Assembly: GCF_902805925.1 (NCBI RefSeq)
Contig: NZ_CADCUP010000125.1
Coordinates: 1-33,134, forward strand
Source of the DNA: an uncultured Nocardioides sp.
GTDB taxonomy: Bacteria; Actinomycetota; Actinomycetes; Propionibacteriales; Nocardioidaceae
DNA length: 33,134 nt
Reading direction: 5' to 3'
The stretch's first letter is position 1, and the number at the start of each line of letters is the position of its first letter. The notes under the pieces are model-generated. The model did no database searches, had not been told where the DNA came from, and worked only from the letters and a program-made list of their open reading frames with translations. Position numbers and translations under genes: made by a program. Shown here one piece after another: positions 1-9,902 of the stretch.

Positions 1-13
1 GCATGATGGATCC

Positions 14-571
14 ATGACCGAGGTGGCAACGGGCTCACTGCTGGTGGCCACTCCTGTGCTGGTCGACCCCAACTTCGCCGACACCGTCGTCCTGATGCTC
101 GACGTGGGCGAGGACGGCGCCCTCGGCGTGGTGCTCAACCGGCCCACCCCGGTGCTCGTCGCCGAGGTGCTCGCCGAGTGGCGCGACGTCGTCGCGGAGC
201 CCGAGGTCCTCTTCCGCGGCGGCCCGGTCAACACCGAGGGGGCGTTGGCGGTGGGGCGTCTCGCCGACACCGACGACGTGCCGGTGGGCTTCCGCGAGGT
301 CTTCGGCGACCTGGGCGTGGTCGACCTCGACACCCCGCTGGAGCTCCTCGAGGGCTCGCTGGCCGGCCTGCGGATCTTCGCGGGGTACGCCGGCTGGGGC
401 ACCGGGCAGGTGGAGCAGGAGATCGCCCAGGGCGACTGGTACGTCGTCCCGTCCGAGGTGGCCGACGTCTTCCGGGTCGATCCGACCGACCTGTGGCGCG
501 ACGTCCTGCGCCGCCAGCCCGGCGAGCTGGCCTGGCACTCGACGCGTCCTCTCGATCCCGAGCTCAACTGA
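14..571 (+). CDS. YqgE/AlgH family protein (UPF0301)
   Basis: A 185-residue protein that matches the whole length of the YqgE/AlgH family. Visible family signatures are GSLLVATP near the N-terminus, GVVLNRPT around residue 40, LFRGGPV around residue 65, and FAGYAGWGTGQVEQE around residues 122-136. No signal peptide or membrane segment is seen, so it is probably cytoplasmic. The biochemical role of the family is not settled; the AlgH name comes from alginate regulation in Pseudomonas and should not be transferred here. The ATG lies 6 nt after a CATGAT sequence at the window edge, which could be a -10 element for a leaderless transcript. The next gene starts 15 nt downstream on the same strand. 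Family assignment is firm; function is unknown. Confidence 0.9.
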   Translation: MTEVATGSLLVATPVLVDPNFADTVVLMLDVGEDGALGVVLNRPTPVLVAEVLAEWRDVVAEPEVLFRGGPVNTEGALAVGRLADTDDVPVGFREVFGDLGVVDLDTPLELLEGSLAGLRIFAGYAGWGTGQVEQEIAQGDWYVVPSEVADVFRVDPTDLWRDVLRRQPGELAWHSTRPLDPELN

Positions 572-573
572 CC

Positions 574-579
574 TACACT
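574..579 (+). promoter_or_regulatory. Putative -10 box (TACACT) of the DUF3039 gene
   Basis: TACACT ends 7 nt before the ATG at 587, the spacing expected if transcription begins at the start codon. No convincing -35 element or Shine-Dalgarno sequence is seen. Confidence 0.55.
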
Positions 580-586
580 GCTGCCA

Positions 587-877
587 ATGAGCACCATCGG
601 CTTCTCTCCCGGCACCAGCACCGTCGAGGACACCCGCACGGTCCCCACCGACGACGGCGACCACGAGCGCTTCTCCCACTACGTGCCCAAGGACAAGCTC
701 ACCGAGGCGATGGTGATGGGCACCCCCGTCATCGCCCTGTGCGGCAAGGTCTGGGTGCCCAGCCGGGCGCCGGAGAAGTACCCCGTCTGCCCGGAGTGCA
801 AGGAGATCTGGGAGTCGATGAAGCCGGGTGGCGGCAAGGGCGACGGCGACAAGGGTGACGGGAGCCCGAAGGCGTGA
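587..877 (+). CDS. DUF3039 domain-containing protein
   Basis: A 96-residue actinobacterial protein. The core (about residues 25-80) contains SHYVPKDKL, a GTPVIALCGKVW stretch and a CPECKEIW motif. The two halves supply Cys residues (ALCGK and CPEC) that could bind a metal, which I infer from spacing only. The C-terminus is a low-complexity Gly/Lys/Asp tail. I recall DUF3039 proteins next to DEAD/DEAH helicases in other actinobacteria, and here the stop overlaps the helicase start in a GTGA junction, so the two are probably translated together. The function is not known. No ribosome binding site is obvious before the ATG, in line with a leaderless start. Confidence 0.88.
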   Translation: MSTIGFSPGTSTVEDTRTVPTDDGDHERFSHYVPKDKLTEAMVMGTPVIALCGKVWVPSRAPEKYPVCPECKEIWESMKPGGGKGDGDKGDGSPKA

Positions 878-2670
878 CGGGACGGCACGACGCCGTCCCA
901 CCCGAGTCCGCTCCCCAGCCGGTGCTGTCACCGGCCTGGCCGGAGCGTGCGGCGTGGGGCACGGCGCCCTCCTTGCGCGCCTGGCAGAACGCGGCGATGG
1001 CGAAGTACGTCGAGGAGTCGCCGCGCGACTTCCTCGCCGTGGCCACCCCGGGCGCCGGCAAGACGACCTTCGCCCTGACCGTGGCCGCCGAGCTGCTCGG
1101 GCGCCGCATCGTCGACCGCGTGACCGTGGTCGCTCCCACCGAGCACCTCAAGGTGCAGTGGGCGGAGGCCGCTGCGCGGGCGGGCATCCCGATCGACCCG
1201 ACGTACGCCGCGGGCAAGGGGAGGACGTCGGGCGACTACGTCGGCATCGCCGTCACCTACGCCGGCGTCGCGGTCAACCCGCTGGCGATGCGGATCCGCA
1301 CCGAGAACTTCAAGACGCTGGTCATCCTCGACGAGGTGCACCACGCCGGCGACGCGCTGTCGTGGGGCGAGGGCGTGCGCGAGGCCTTCCAGCCCGCCGC
1401 GCGACGCCTGGCGCTGACGGGCACGCCGTTCCGCTCGGACGTGAACCCCATCCCGTTCGTCACCTACGCGCCCGGGCCCGACGGCATCCCGCGCTCGGCG
1501 GCCGACTACACCTACGGCTACGCCCACGCGCTGGCCGACCACGTCGTGCGGCCGGTGCTCTTCCTGGCCTACTCCGGGGAGATGAGCTGGCGCACCCGGG
1601 CCGGGGACGAGATCGCCGCCCGGCTCGGCGAGCCGCTGACCAAGGACATGACCGCCCAGGCGCTGCGCACCGCGCTGGACCCCGCCGGGTCGTGGATGCC
1701 GGCGGTGCTGGAGGCCGCCGACACCCGCCTCTCCGAGGTCCGCCGCCACATGCCCGACGCCGGCGGCCTGGTCATCGCCGGCGACCAGGACGCCGCCCGG
1801 GCCTACGCCGCCCTGCTGAAGAGGATCACCGGCCGGTCGCCGGTCGTGGTGCTCTCGGACGAGAAGGCGTCGTCGAGGAAGATCGCTGCGTTCACCGAGT
1901 CCGACGACCGCTGGATGGTCGCCGTGCGGATGGTGTCCGAGGGCGTCGACGTGCCGCGCCTGGCGGTCGGCGTGTGGGCGACCACGACCGGGACGCCGCT
2001 GTACTTCGCCCAGGCCGTCGGCCGCTTCGTGCGCGCCCGGGCCCGGGGCGAGACGGCGTCGGTGTTCCTGCCGTCGGTGCCGCACCTGCTGGGCTACGCC
2101 TCGGAGATGGAGGTGGAGCGCGACCACGTGCTCGGCCGCCGCATCACCGACGACCACGACGTCTTCGCCGCCGAGAACGACCTGCTGGCCCAGGCCCAGG
2201 CGGGGGAGGCGGGCTCGGCCGAGCTCGAGGGCCTGCCCTTCGAGGCGCTCGGGTCGACGGCGTCCTTCGACCGGGTGCTCTACGACGGCGGCGAGTTCGG
2301 GCACGCCGGCGAGGTCCACGTGGGCTCGGAGGAGGAGATGGACTTCCTCGGCATCCCCGGCCTGCTCGAGCCCGACCAGGTGCGCGAGCTGCTGCACACG
2401 CGGCAGAGCGAGCGCGCGGCCCGCCAGAGGGCCGCCCCGCCGCCGGACACGGTCGCGGAGGTGTCGACCCACGAGCAGCTCGCCGTCCTGCGCCGCGAGC
2501 TCAACGGCCTGGTCGCCGCCTGGTTCCACCGCACGGGCCAGCCGCACGGCGTGACGCACGCGGCGCTGCGCAAGGAGTGCGGCGGGCCGGCCGCCGCCGT
2601 GGCCACCGCCGAGCAGCTCCACGCACGCATCGACGCCGTGCGCGACTGGGCGGTCCGCAAGACCTCCTGA
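874..2670 (+). CDS. DEAD/DEAH box (superfamily 2) helicase
   Basis: A 598-residue predicted ATP-dependent nucleic-acid helicase or translocase. Walker A is ATPGAGKTT (about residues 57-65). Walker B is the DEVHH box in LVILDEVHHAGD (about residue 150), and motif III is LTGTPFRSD. The helicase C half has SEGVDVPRLAVGVWAT followed by QAVGRFVRAR, the usual motifs V and VI. The last 200 residues are less conserved and may be a family-specific accessory region. The GTG start overlaps the DUF3039 stop by 4 nt, so translational coupling is likely. I cannot tell whether the substrate is DNA or RNA. There is no nuclease or methylase neighbour to suggest a restriction system. Confidence 0.92.
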   Translation: MTGRHDAVPPESAPQPVLSPAWPERAAWGTAPSLRAWQNAAMAKYVEESPRDFLAVATPGAGKTTFALTVAAELLGRRIVDRVTVVAPTEHLKVQWAEAAARAGIPIDPTYAAGKGRTSGDYVGIAVTYAGVAVNPLAMRIRTENFKTLVILDEVHHAGDALSWGEGVREAFQPAARRLALTGTPFRSDVNPIPFVTYAPGPDGIPRSAADYTYGYAHALADHVVRPVLFLAYSGEMSWRTRAGDEIAARLGEPLTKDMTAQALRTALDPAGSWMPAVLEAADTRLSEVRRHMPDAGGLVIAGDQDAARAYAALLKRITGRSPVVVLSDEKASSRKIAAFTESDDRWMVAVRMVSEGVDVPRLAVGVWATTTGTPLYFAQAVGRFVRARARGETASVFLPSVPHLLGYASEMEVERDHVLGRRITDDHDVFAAENDLLAQAQAGEAGSAELEGLPFEALGSTASFDRVLYDGGEFGHAGEVHVGSEEEMDFLGIPGLLEPDQVRELLHTRQSERAARQRAAPPPDTVAEVSTHEQLAVLRRELNGLVAAWFHRTGQPHGVTHAALRKECGGPAAAVATAEQLHARIDAVRDWAVRKTS

Positions 2671-2685
2671 GCGGTGTCGCGGGTC

Positions 2686-2691
2686 TACCCT
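2686..2691 (+). promoter_or_regulatory. Putative -10 box (TACCCT) of the IclR gene
   Basis: TACCCT ends 5 nt before the ATG at 2697 in the short gap after the helicase stop. This supports the ATG as the true start and rejects the long upstream extension in the ORF track. Confidence 0.55.
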
Positions 2692-2696
2692 GCGGT

Positions 2697-3335
2697 ATGG
2701 CCGCCGAGACGTCGCAGACGCTGGACCGGGGCCTACGGGTGCTGTCGGTGCTCGCCGAGTCCCACGACGGTCTCACGGTGACCGAGCTCGCCGCCGCGCT
2801 GGGCGTCAACCGCACGGTGGTCTACCGGCTGGTCGCGACGCTCGAGCAGCACGGCCTGGTGCGCCGAGACGTCCGTGCCCGGCTCCACGTCGGCCTCGGT
2901 GTCCTGCACCTCGCCTCCGCGGTCCAGCCGGTGCTGCGCGAGCAGGCGGCGCCGGTGCTGCGCCAGCTGGCCGAGACCCTGGGCTGCACCGCCCACCTGA
3001 CCGTCGCCGACGGCGACGAGGCGCTGGCGCTGGCCGTGGTGGAGCCGTCGTGGACCGACTTCCACGTCTCCTACCGCATCGGGGCCCGGCACCCGCTCGT
3101 CCAGGGAGCGGCCGGCAAGGCGATCCTGCTCGGCCGCGACGGCGGCGCCGCGGCGTACGTCGTGACGACCGGCGAGCTGCAGTCGGGGGCGCACGGCCTG
3201 GCCGCGCCCGTGCGGGGCGTCGAGGGGCTCGAGGCCTCGGTCGGCATCGTCACCCTCGGCGGCGCCATCGACGACACGGTGGTGTCGCCGCGGGTGCTGG
3301 CGGCCACCCGCGAGATCGCCGACCGCCTGCGCTGA
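2697..3335 (+). CDS. IclR family transcriptional regulator
   Basis: A 212-residue DNA-binding regulator. The N-terminal winged helix-turn-helix spans about residues 5-65 (TLDRGLRVLSVLAE, then LTVTELAAALGVNRTVVYRL). The rest is an IclR-type effector domain with QGAAGKAILL near residue 135 and a shortened C-terminal part. It is somewhat shorter than the usual roughly 250 residues. The ORF track extends this frame back to 828, but that part lies over the helicase gene in another frame and is a shadow. The gene ends 9 nt from the convergent Lrp/AsnC gene, and hppD lies beyond it. IclR proteins often control aromatic catabolism, so hppD is a plausible target. That link is inference from proximity. 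Confidence 0.9.
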   Translation: MAAETSQTLDRGLRVLSVLAESHDGLTVTELAAALGVNRTVVYRLVATLEQHGLVRRDVRARLHVGLGVLHLASAVQPVLREQAAPVLRQLAETLGCTAHLTVADGDEALALAVVEPSWTDFHVSYRIGARHPLVQGAAGKAILLGRDGGAAAYVVTTGELQSGAHGLAAPVRGVEGLEASVGIVTLGGAIDDTVVSPRVLAATREIADRLR

Positions 3336-3344
3336 GGGCGCGGG

Positions 3345-5124
<1,780 letters not shown>

Positions 5125-5150
5125 GCCCGACCGTGCGGCAGACTCCACCC

Positions 5151-5687
5151 ATGCCGACGTACGTCGCGTTCCTGCGCGCCATCAACCTGGGGGCCACGCG
5201 GAAGTTCCCCAAGGACGACATCAGGCGCTGCACCGAGTCCATCGGTGCGACCGGCGTCGCGACCCACATCAACACCGGGAACGTGCTGCTGACCACGCCG
5301 ATGCGCTCCCGCACCAGGATCGAGGCGGCGCTCGAGAGCGCCTACGAGGCGGACCGGGGCTTCGCGGTGCCGACGATGGTGTTCACGCCGGGCGAGCTGC
5401 TCGGCATCGCCGAGGACGCCGGCGCGCTGCGCTCCGAGCTGCCGCCGGAGACGCACTACGTCACGCTCTACAAGGCGCCGCCGGACCCGGCAGCCGTCCG
5501 GGCGGTCGAGGCCCTGGCGATCGAGGGCGAGACCGTGCGGGTGGTCGACCGCGGGGCACACGTGCTGCTGCAGCGCGGCTTCCACGAGGGTCGGGTGCTG
5601 AACACCCGGGAGTTCAAGGCGCTCGGCCAGGGCACCGCGCGCAACGTCACGGTCATCCGGGCGCTGGCCGCCAAGTGGTGCGGCTGA
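5151..5687 (+). CDS. DUF1697 domain-containing protein
   Basis: A 178-residue protein with the DUF1697 signature: MPTYVAFLRAINLG at the N-terminus, a THINTGNVLL segment near residue 45, and VTLYKAPP near residue 105. It ends with a TAR-N-VTVIRALA motif typical of the family. It is likely cytoplasmic and its function is not known. I prefer the ATG at 5151 to the GTG at 5133 because the family starts with this M-x-x-Y-VAFLR sequence. A CAGACT sequence ends 6 nt before that ATG and may be a weak -10 element. The gene is convergent with prfC, with only 6 nt between stops and no terminator-like hairpin. Confidence 0.88.
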   Translation: MPTYVAFLRAINLGATRKFPKDDIRRCTESIGATGVATHINTGNVLLTTPMRSRTRIEAALESAYEADRGFAVPTMVFTPGELLGIAEDAGALRSELPPETHYVTLYKAPPDPAAVRAVEALAIEGETVRVVDRGAHVLLQRGFHEGRVLNTREFKALGQGTARNVTVIRALAAKWCG

Positions 5688-5693
5688 GCCCGC

Positions 5694-7268
5694 TCAGCCG
5701 CCGCTGGCGGGCAGCGGCTCCAGCAGCACCGTCGGGTGGTCGCGGGTGACGGTGTGGGCCCGCCACATGTCGGGGAAGAGTGCCAGGTGGGTGCCGTCGG
5801 CCCGGCGGAGGACCTCGACGCCCCGGATGCCCTTGAGCGCCTCCGCGCCGGCGGCGTCGGTGCGCCGCGCGACCGAGTAGGCGAGGTGCTCGAGCCGGAT
5901 GGCGGCCCCGAACTCGCTCTCCATCCGCGCGGTGACGACCTCGAACTGCATGGGTCCGACCGCCGCGAGCACCGGGCTCTGGTCGCCGCGGAGGTCCGAG
6001 CGGAGCACCTGGACGACGCCCTCCTGGTCCATCTGCTCGATGCCCCGGCGGAACTGCTTGTAGCGGCCGGTGTCGGCGGCACGCGCCGACATGAAGTGCT
6101 CGGGGGCGAAGCTGGCGATCGGGGGGAACCGCACCTTGGCGCCGGTGTAGATCGTGTCGCCGACCCGCAGGGCGTTGGCGTTGACCAGGCCGACGATGTC
6201 GCCTGGGAAGGCCTGCTCGACCGAGGAGCGCTCGCGGCCGAAGACGGCCTGGGCGTACTTCGTGGCGAAGGGCTTGCCGGTCTCGCCGTGCTGCACCACC
6301 ATGCCGCGCTCGAAGACGCCCGAGCACACGCGCGCGTAGGCCAGGCGGTCGCGGTGGGCTGAGTCCATGCCCGACTGCACCTTGAACACGAACGCGCTGA
6401 AGTCGTCCTCGACCGCCCGGGCGCTGCCGTCCACGGTGGGCGTCGGGCCGGGGGAGGGGGCGAGCTCGACCAGCACCTCGAGCAGCTGGGAGACGCCGAA
6501 GTTGAGCAGCGCCGAGGCGAAGAGGACCGGCGTGGTGGTGCCGCCGAGGAAGGAGTCGTGGTCGTGGTCGGCGCCGTCCATCGCCAGCAGGCCGTGCTCC
6601 TCGACCGCGACCGCCCACGCGTCGCCGGCGATCTCCGCGGCCCGCTCGGGACCCACCCGCTCCTCGGGCGCGCGGGTCGCGCCACCGGCGGTGCGCGTGT
6701 AGTGGACCAGGTCGTCGGTGCGCCGGTCGAGCACGCCGCGGAAGTCGCCCGCGACGCCCACCGGCCAGGTCAGCGGCGTGGGCCGCAACCCGATCTCCTT
6801 CTGGATCTCATCCATCAGCTGGAGCGGGTCGAGGCCGGGACGGTCCCACTTGTTGATCACGGTGATGACCGGGATGCCCCGCTGGGCGCACACCCGGAAG
6901 AGCTTGAGGGTCTGCGGCTCCAGCCCCTTGGCGGCGTCGACGAGCATCACCGCGGAGTCGACGGCCGAGAGCACGCGGTAGGTGTCCTCGGAGAAGTCGG
7001 CGTGGCCGGGGGTGTCGACCAGGTTGACGACGTGGTCGGCGTACTCGAACTGCAGGGCGGCGGAGGTGATCGAGATGCCGCGGGCGCGCTCCATCTCCAT
7101 CCAGTCCGAGACCGTGCCGCGGCGGCCGGCCTTGCCGTGGACGGCGCCCGCCTCGGAGATCATCCGGGCGTGCAGGGCCATCGCCTCGGTGAGGGTGGAC
7201 TTGCCGGCGTCGGGGTGGCTGATGACCGCGAAGGTGCGCCGGGGCCGGGCATCGGTCGGGGTGCTCAC
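5694..7268 (-). CDS. prfC: Peptide chain release factor 3 (RF3)
   Basis: A 524-residue translational GTPase that recycles RF1 and RF2 from the ribosome after termination. The GTPase motifs are all present: G1 SHPDAGKSTLTE (about residues 17-28), G2 in RGISITSAA, G3 DTPGHADFSEDTYR, and G4 NKWDRPG. These are followed by the RF3-specific domain II and C-terminal domain (PMQFEVVTARM, then LEHLAYSVARR). Length matches the family. The GTG start at 7268 is supported by a TAGGCT box 6 nt upstream. The neighbouring GNAT gene on the same strand ends 15 nt upstream of the start, but prfC has its own candidate promoter. Confidence 0.97.
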   Translation of the reverse strand: MSTPTDARPRRTFAVISHPDAGKSTLTEAMALHARMISEAGAVHGKAGRRGTVSDWMEMERARGISITSAALQFEYADHVVNLVDTPGHADFSEDTYRVLSAVDSAVMLVDAAKGLEPQTLKLFRVCAQRGIPVITVINKWDRPGLDPLQLMDEIQKEIGLRPTPLTWPVGVAGDFRGVLDRRTDDLVHYTRTAGGATRAPEERVGPERAAEIAGDAWAVAVEEHGLLAMDGADHDHDSFLGGTTTPVLFASALLNFGVSQLLEVLVELAPSPGPTPTVDGSARAVEDDFSAFVFKVQSGMDSAHRDRLAYARVCSGVFERGMVVQHGETGKPFATKYAQAVFGRERSSVEQAFPGDIVGLVNANALRVGDTIYTGAKVRFPPIASFAPEHFMSARAADTGRYKQFRRGIEQMDQEGVVQVLRSDLRGDQSPVLAAVGPMQFEVVTARMESEFGAAIRLEHLAYSVARRTDAAGAEALKGIRGVEVLRRADGTHLALFPDMWRAHTVTRDHPTVLLEPLPASGG

Positions 7269-7274
7269 CGAGCA

Positions 7275-7280
7275 AGCCTA
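7275..7280 (-). promoter_or_regulatory. Putative -10 box (TAGGCT) of prfC
   Basis: Read on the minus strand, TAGGCT ends 6 nt before the prfC GTG. It lies in the 15-nt gap after the GNAT stop. No Shine-Dalgarno is seen, so a leaderless mRNA is likely. Confidence 0.6.
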
Positions 7281-7283
7281 CGG

Positions 7284-7838
7284 TCAGGCGGGGAGGCCGG
7301 ACCCATCCGCGACCGCCTCGCCGCCGAGCCGCATCAGCAGCAGCGGCTGCTCCTCGGCGGGCAGCCAGTCCGGGCGCATCTCCCCGACGACCTCCCAGCC
7401 ACGCCGGCGGTAGACGCTCAGCGCCCGCTCGTGGGCCTGCACCACGTCGAGCACGGGAAGGCGCCCGCGGCCGCGGGCCCAGTCGACGGCCGTGTCGAGC
7501 AGCCGCCCGCCGACTCCCGAGCCCTGGGCCCCGGTCGCGACGAACAGCACCGTGACGAGCGCCAGCTCCTCGACCGGCCGTCCGGTGGCCGCGGCGAAGG
7601 GCGCGGCCATGGCGCCCGCCACGCGGCTGAGGCTCACGTGGCCGATCGGGCGGCCGTCCACCCGGGCCACCCAGGCGGCCTCCTCGTGCTCGCGCACGAG
7701 GAACTGCTCGACGGGGAACGGCAGCGGCCACCGGAACGGGTAGCGCGAGGAGGGCTGCTGCTCGGCCAGCACGTCGGCGAGCACCGGCACGTCGGTGGGC
7801 TCGCGGGGCACGATCGAGACCTGCGGCAGCTCCGGCAC
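7284..7838 (-). CDS. GNAT family N-acetyltransferase
   Basis: A 184-residue protein with one acetyltransferase fold. The acetyl-CoA binding motif A is recognisable as FVATGAQGSGVGGRLLDTAVDWA (about residues 115-137, Q-G-S-G-V-G core), preceded by a WVARVDGRPIGHVSL strand pair. The substrate cannot be told from the sequence. I chose the GTG at 7838 because the 53 residues upstream in the ORF track lie in the divergent control region and resemble no part of the fold. The gene precedes prfC by 15 nt and is divergent from the 5'-nucleotidase gene 100 nt away. Function in an operon with prfC is not implied, since prfC has its own promoter-like box. Confidence 0.85.
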   Translation of the reverse strand: MPELPQVSIVPREPTDVPVLADVLAEQQPSSRYPFRWPLPFPVEQFLVREHEEAAWVARVDGRPIGHVSLSRVAGAMAAPFAAATGRPVEELALVTVLFVATGAQGSGVGGRLLDTAVDWARGRGRLPVLDVVQAHERALSVYRRRGWEVVGEMRPDWLPAEEQPLLLMRLGGEAVADGSGLPA

Positions 7839-7938
7839 GCGGCCAGTCTGCCCGACGTGCGAGGCCGGCTTGACTCCGCCGGTCGGGCAGGGTGTGATCG
7901 ACGGCGGTCCACATGCGCATCGACTCTCGGGAGACCCC

Positions 7939-9759
7939 ATGACCCAGGCACGCCCTGACCTGCCCGCCACCGGCCGCCGCGCCGTCCTCACCGGCACCGC
8001 CGCCCTCGCCGCCGCCGGCTACGCCGCCCCGGCGATGGCGCACCGCGGCGGGGGCCACGGCCCGCACCGCACCCGGCTGACCGTGCTGGGCACCACCGAC
8101 CTGCACGGCAACGTCCTCAACTGGGACTACTTCAAGAACGCGGAGTACGACAACACGGCGAAGGACGACATCGGCGTCGCCAAGGTGGCCACGCTCGTCG
8201 CGGCGATGCGCCGGGAGCGGCGCGACGTCCCGTCGCTGCTCCTCGACGCGGGTGACACGATCCAGGGCACGCCGCTGGCGTACTACTACGCGCGGGTCGA
8301 GCCGATCACCGGCGGGGCGAAGCACCCGATGGCCGCCGCCATGAACCTGATGGACTACGACGCCGCGGCACTCGGCAACCACGAGTTCAACTACGGCCTG
8401 GACACCCTGCGGGCCTTCGAGGAGCAGCTGAACTTCCCGCTGCTCGGTGCCAACGCGGTCGACATCACGACCAAGCGGCCCGTCTTCCCGCCGTACCTGA
8501 TCAAGACCTACCGCACCCGCCGCGGCCCGAAGCTCACCGTGGGCGTGCTGGGCCTGACCAATCCCGGCATCGCGATCTGGGACAAGGCCCACGTCGAGGG
8601 CCGCCTGGAGTTCCCGGGTCTGGTCGAGCAGGCGAGGAAGTACGTGCCCGAGATGAAGCGTCGCGGCTGCGACGTGGTGGTCATCTCCGCCCACAGCGGC
8701 GCCGAGACCAGCTCCTCGTACGGCGACGCGCTTCCGCCCGAGAACGCCTCGACCCTGGTCGCCGAGCAGGTGCCCGGAGTCGACGCGATCCTCGTCGGCC
8801 ACGCGCACCAGGAGATCGCCGAGCGGTTCGTGACCAACAAGGTGACCGGGCGCGACGTGCTCCTGTGCGAGCCGAAGTACTGGGGCATGCGGCTGGCCGT
8901 CATGGACTTCGAGCTCGAGCAGCACCGCGGCGGCTGGCGCGTGGTCGAGGCGACGTCGCAGACGCTGAACTCCAACACGGTGCCCGAGCGCGCCGACGTG
9001 GCACGGGCGGTGCGCGCGCAGCACGACAAGGTGGTCGGCTACGTCAACTCGGTCATCGGCACCTCCGCCGCCGCCCTCTCTGCGGCACGGGCTGTCGTCG
9101 AGGACGTGCCGATCATCGACTTCATCCAGTACGTCCAGGCCGACGCGGTGAAGAGGGCCACCGGCACGGCGCTGCCGGTGCTCTCGATCGCGGCGCCGTT
9201 CAACCGGTCGGCGTCCTTCCCCGCCGGTCAGGTGACCTACCGCGACGTTGCCGGGCTCTACATCTTCGACAACACGCTGATCGGCGTCGAGGTGACCGGC
9301 GCGCAGGTCCGGGACTACCTGGAGTTCACGGCCGGCTACTTCAAGCAGGTCACCGGCACCGGCCCGTTCACCCTCGACCAGGTGACGAACCGGGTGACGG
9401 CCACGGCCCCCAACGGCACGCCCGACTACAACTTCGACTCGGTCGCCGGCCTGGACGCCGACCTGACGTACGAGATCGACATCGCCCAGCCCGTCGGCTC
9501 GCGGATCAAGGCCCTGGCCTACGCCGGCCAGCCGCTCGCGGCGGACCAGCGGTTCGTGATGGCGGTCAACAACTACCGCCAGAGCGGCGGCGGCGGCTTC
9601 CCGCACGTGTCGACCGCGCCGGTGGTCTACAACGCCCAGGTCGAGATCCGGCAGCTGATCGTCGACTGGGTGAGCGCCAACGGCGCCATCGACCCCGCGC
9701 AGTTCGCCTCGGTCGACTGGCGGCTGACCTCCGGCGGCCAGCCGATCACCGTCGGCTGA
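7939..9759 (+). CDS. Tat-exported bifunctional metallophosphatase/5'-nucleotidase
   Basis: A 606-residue secreted nucleotide hydrolase. A twin-arginine signal (GRRAVLTGTAALAAAGYAAP, about residues 12-31) ends with an AMA cleavage site. The N-terminal calcineurin-like domain has the metal-binding motifs TTDLHGN (about residue 52), DAGDTIQGTP, GNHEFNYG, SAHSG and GHAHQE. The C-terminal 5'-nucleotidase substrate domain covers about residues 370-600, with SIAAPFNRSASFPAG and a closing NNYRQSGGGGFP motif. It resembles the 2',3'-cyclic-nucleotide phosphodiesterase/3'-nucleotidase group and probably salvages extracellular nucleotides. The ATG at 7939 follows a GGGAG ribosome binding site; the ORF track start is too early. 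A GC-rich hairpin follows the stop. Confidence 0.93.
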   Translation: MTQARPDLPATGRRAVLTGTAALAAAGYAAPAMAHRGGGHGPHRTRLTVLGTTDLHGNVLNWDYFKNAEYDNTAKDDIGVAKVATLVAAMRRERRDVPSLLLDAGDTIQGTPLAYYYARVEPITGGAKHPMAAAMNLMDYDAAALGNHEFNYGLDTLRAFEEQLNFPLLGANAVDITTKRPVFPPYLIKTYRTRRGPKLTVGVLGLTNPGIAIWDKAHVEGRLEFPGLVEQARKYVPEMKRRGCDVVVISAHSGAETSSSYGDALPPENASTLVAEQVPGVDAILVGHAHQEIAERFVTNKVTGRDVLLCEPKYWGMRLAVMDFELEQHRGGWRVVEATSQTLNSNTVPERADVARAVRAQHDKVVGYVNSVIGTSAAALSAARAVVEDVPIIDFIQYVQADAVKRATGTALPVLSIAAPFNRSASFPAGQVTYRDVAGLYIFDNTLIGVEVTGAQVRDYLEFTAGYFKQVTGTGPFTLDQVTNRVTATAPNGTPDYNFDSVAGLDADLTYEIDIAQPVGSRIKALAYAGQPLAADQRFVMAVNNYRQSGGGGFPHVSTAPVVYNAQVEIRQLIVDWVSANGAIDPAQFASVDWRLTSGGQPITVG

Positions 9760-9763
9760 CGCC

Positions 9764-9808
9764 CCGCCGGCGGCCCGGGCGCTGGTCCGAGGGCCGAGCC
9801 GCCGGCGG
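9764..9808 (+). terminator. Possible terminator after the 5'-nucleotidase gene
   Basis: Two copies of the self-complementary decamer CCGCCGGCGG (9764-9773 and 9799-9808) can pair across 25 nt, with further pairing of CCC and GGG inside. There is no U-run. It begins 5 nt after the stop. Confidence 0.45.
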
Positions 9809-9902
9809 TACCTCTCTGGGGATGAGCCATGTCCCGTGCGGATCGTGGTGCTGTGGTGCTCCAGGGCCTCGTGGCCGGATCGCACCACCGAAGGAGTGCA
9901 CC

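Noticed and set aside
928-2622. 564-residue minus-strand ORF opposite the helicase
   Set aside because: Antisense shadow with biased composition; the plus-strand helicase motifs are unambiguous.
828-2696. N-terminal 623 residues of the 835-residue ORF that ends in the IclR regulator
   Set aside because: This part overlaps the helicase in another frame and lacks any domain. The IclR fold begins at the ATG at 2697, just after a -10-like box.
6808-9888. 1026-residue ORF on the minus strand opposite the 5'-nucleotidase and GNAT genes
   Set aside because: Low-complexity Arg/Gly/Val/Asp-rich translation typical of an antisense frame in high-GC DNA. It covers well-supported genes on both strands and shows no domain.
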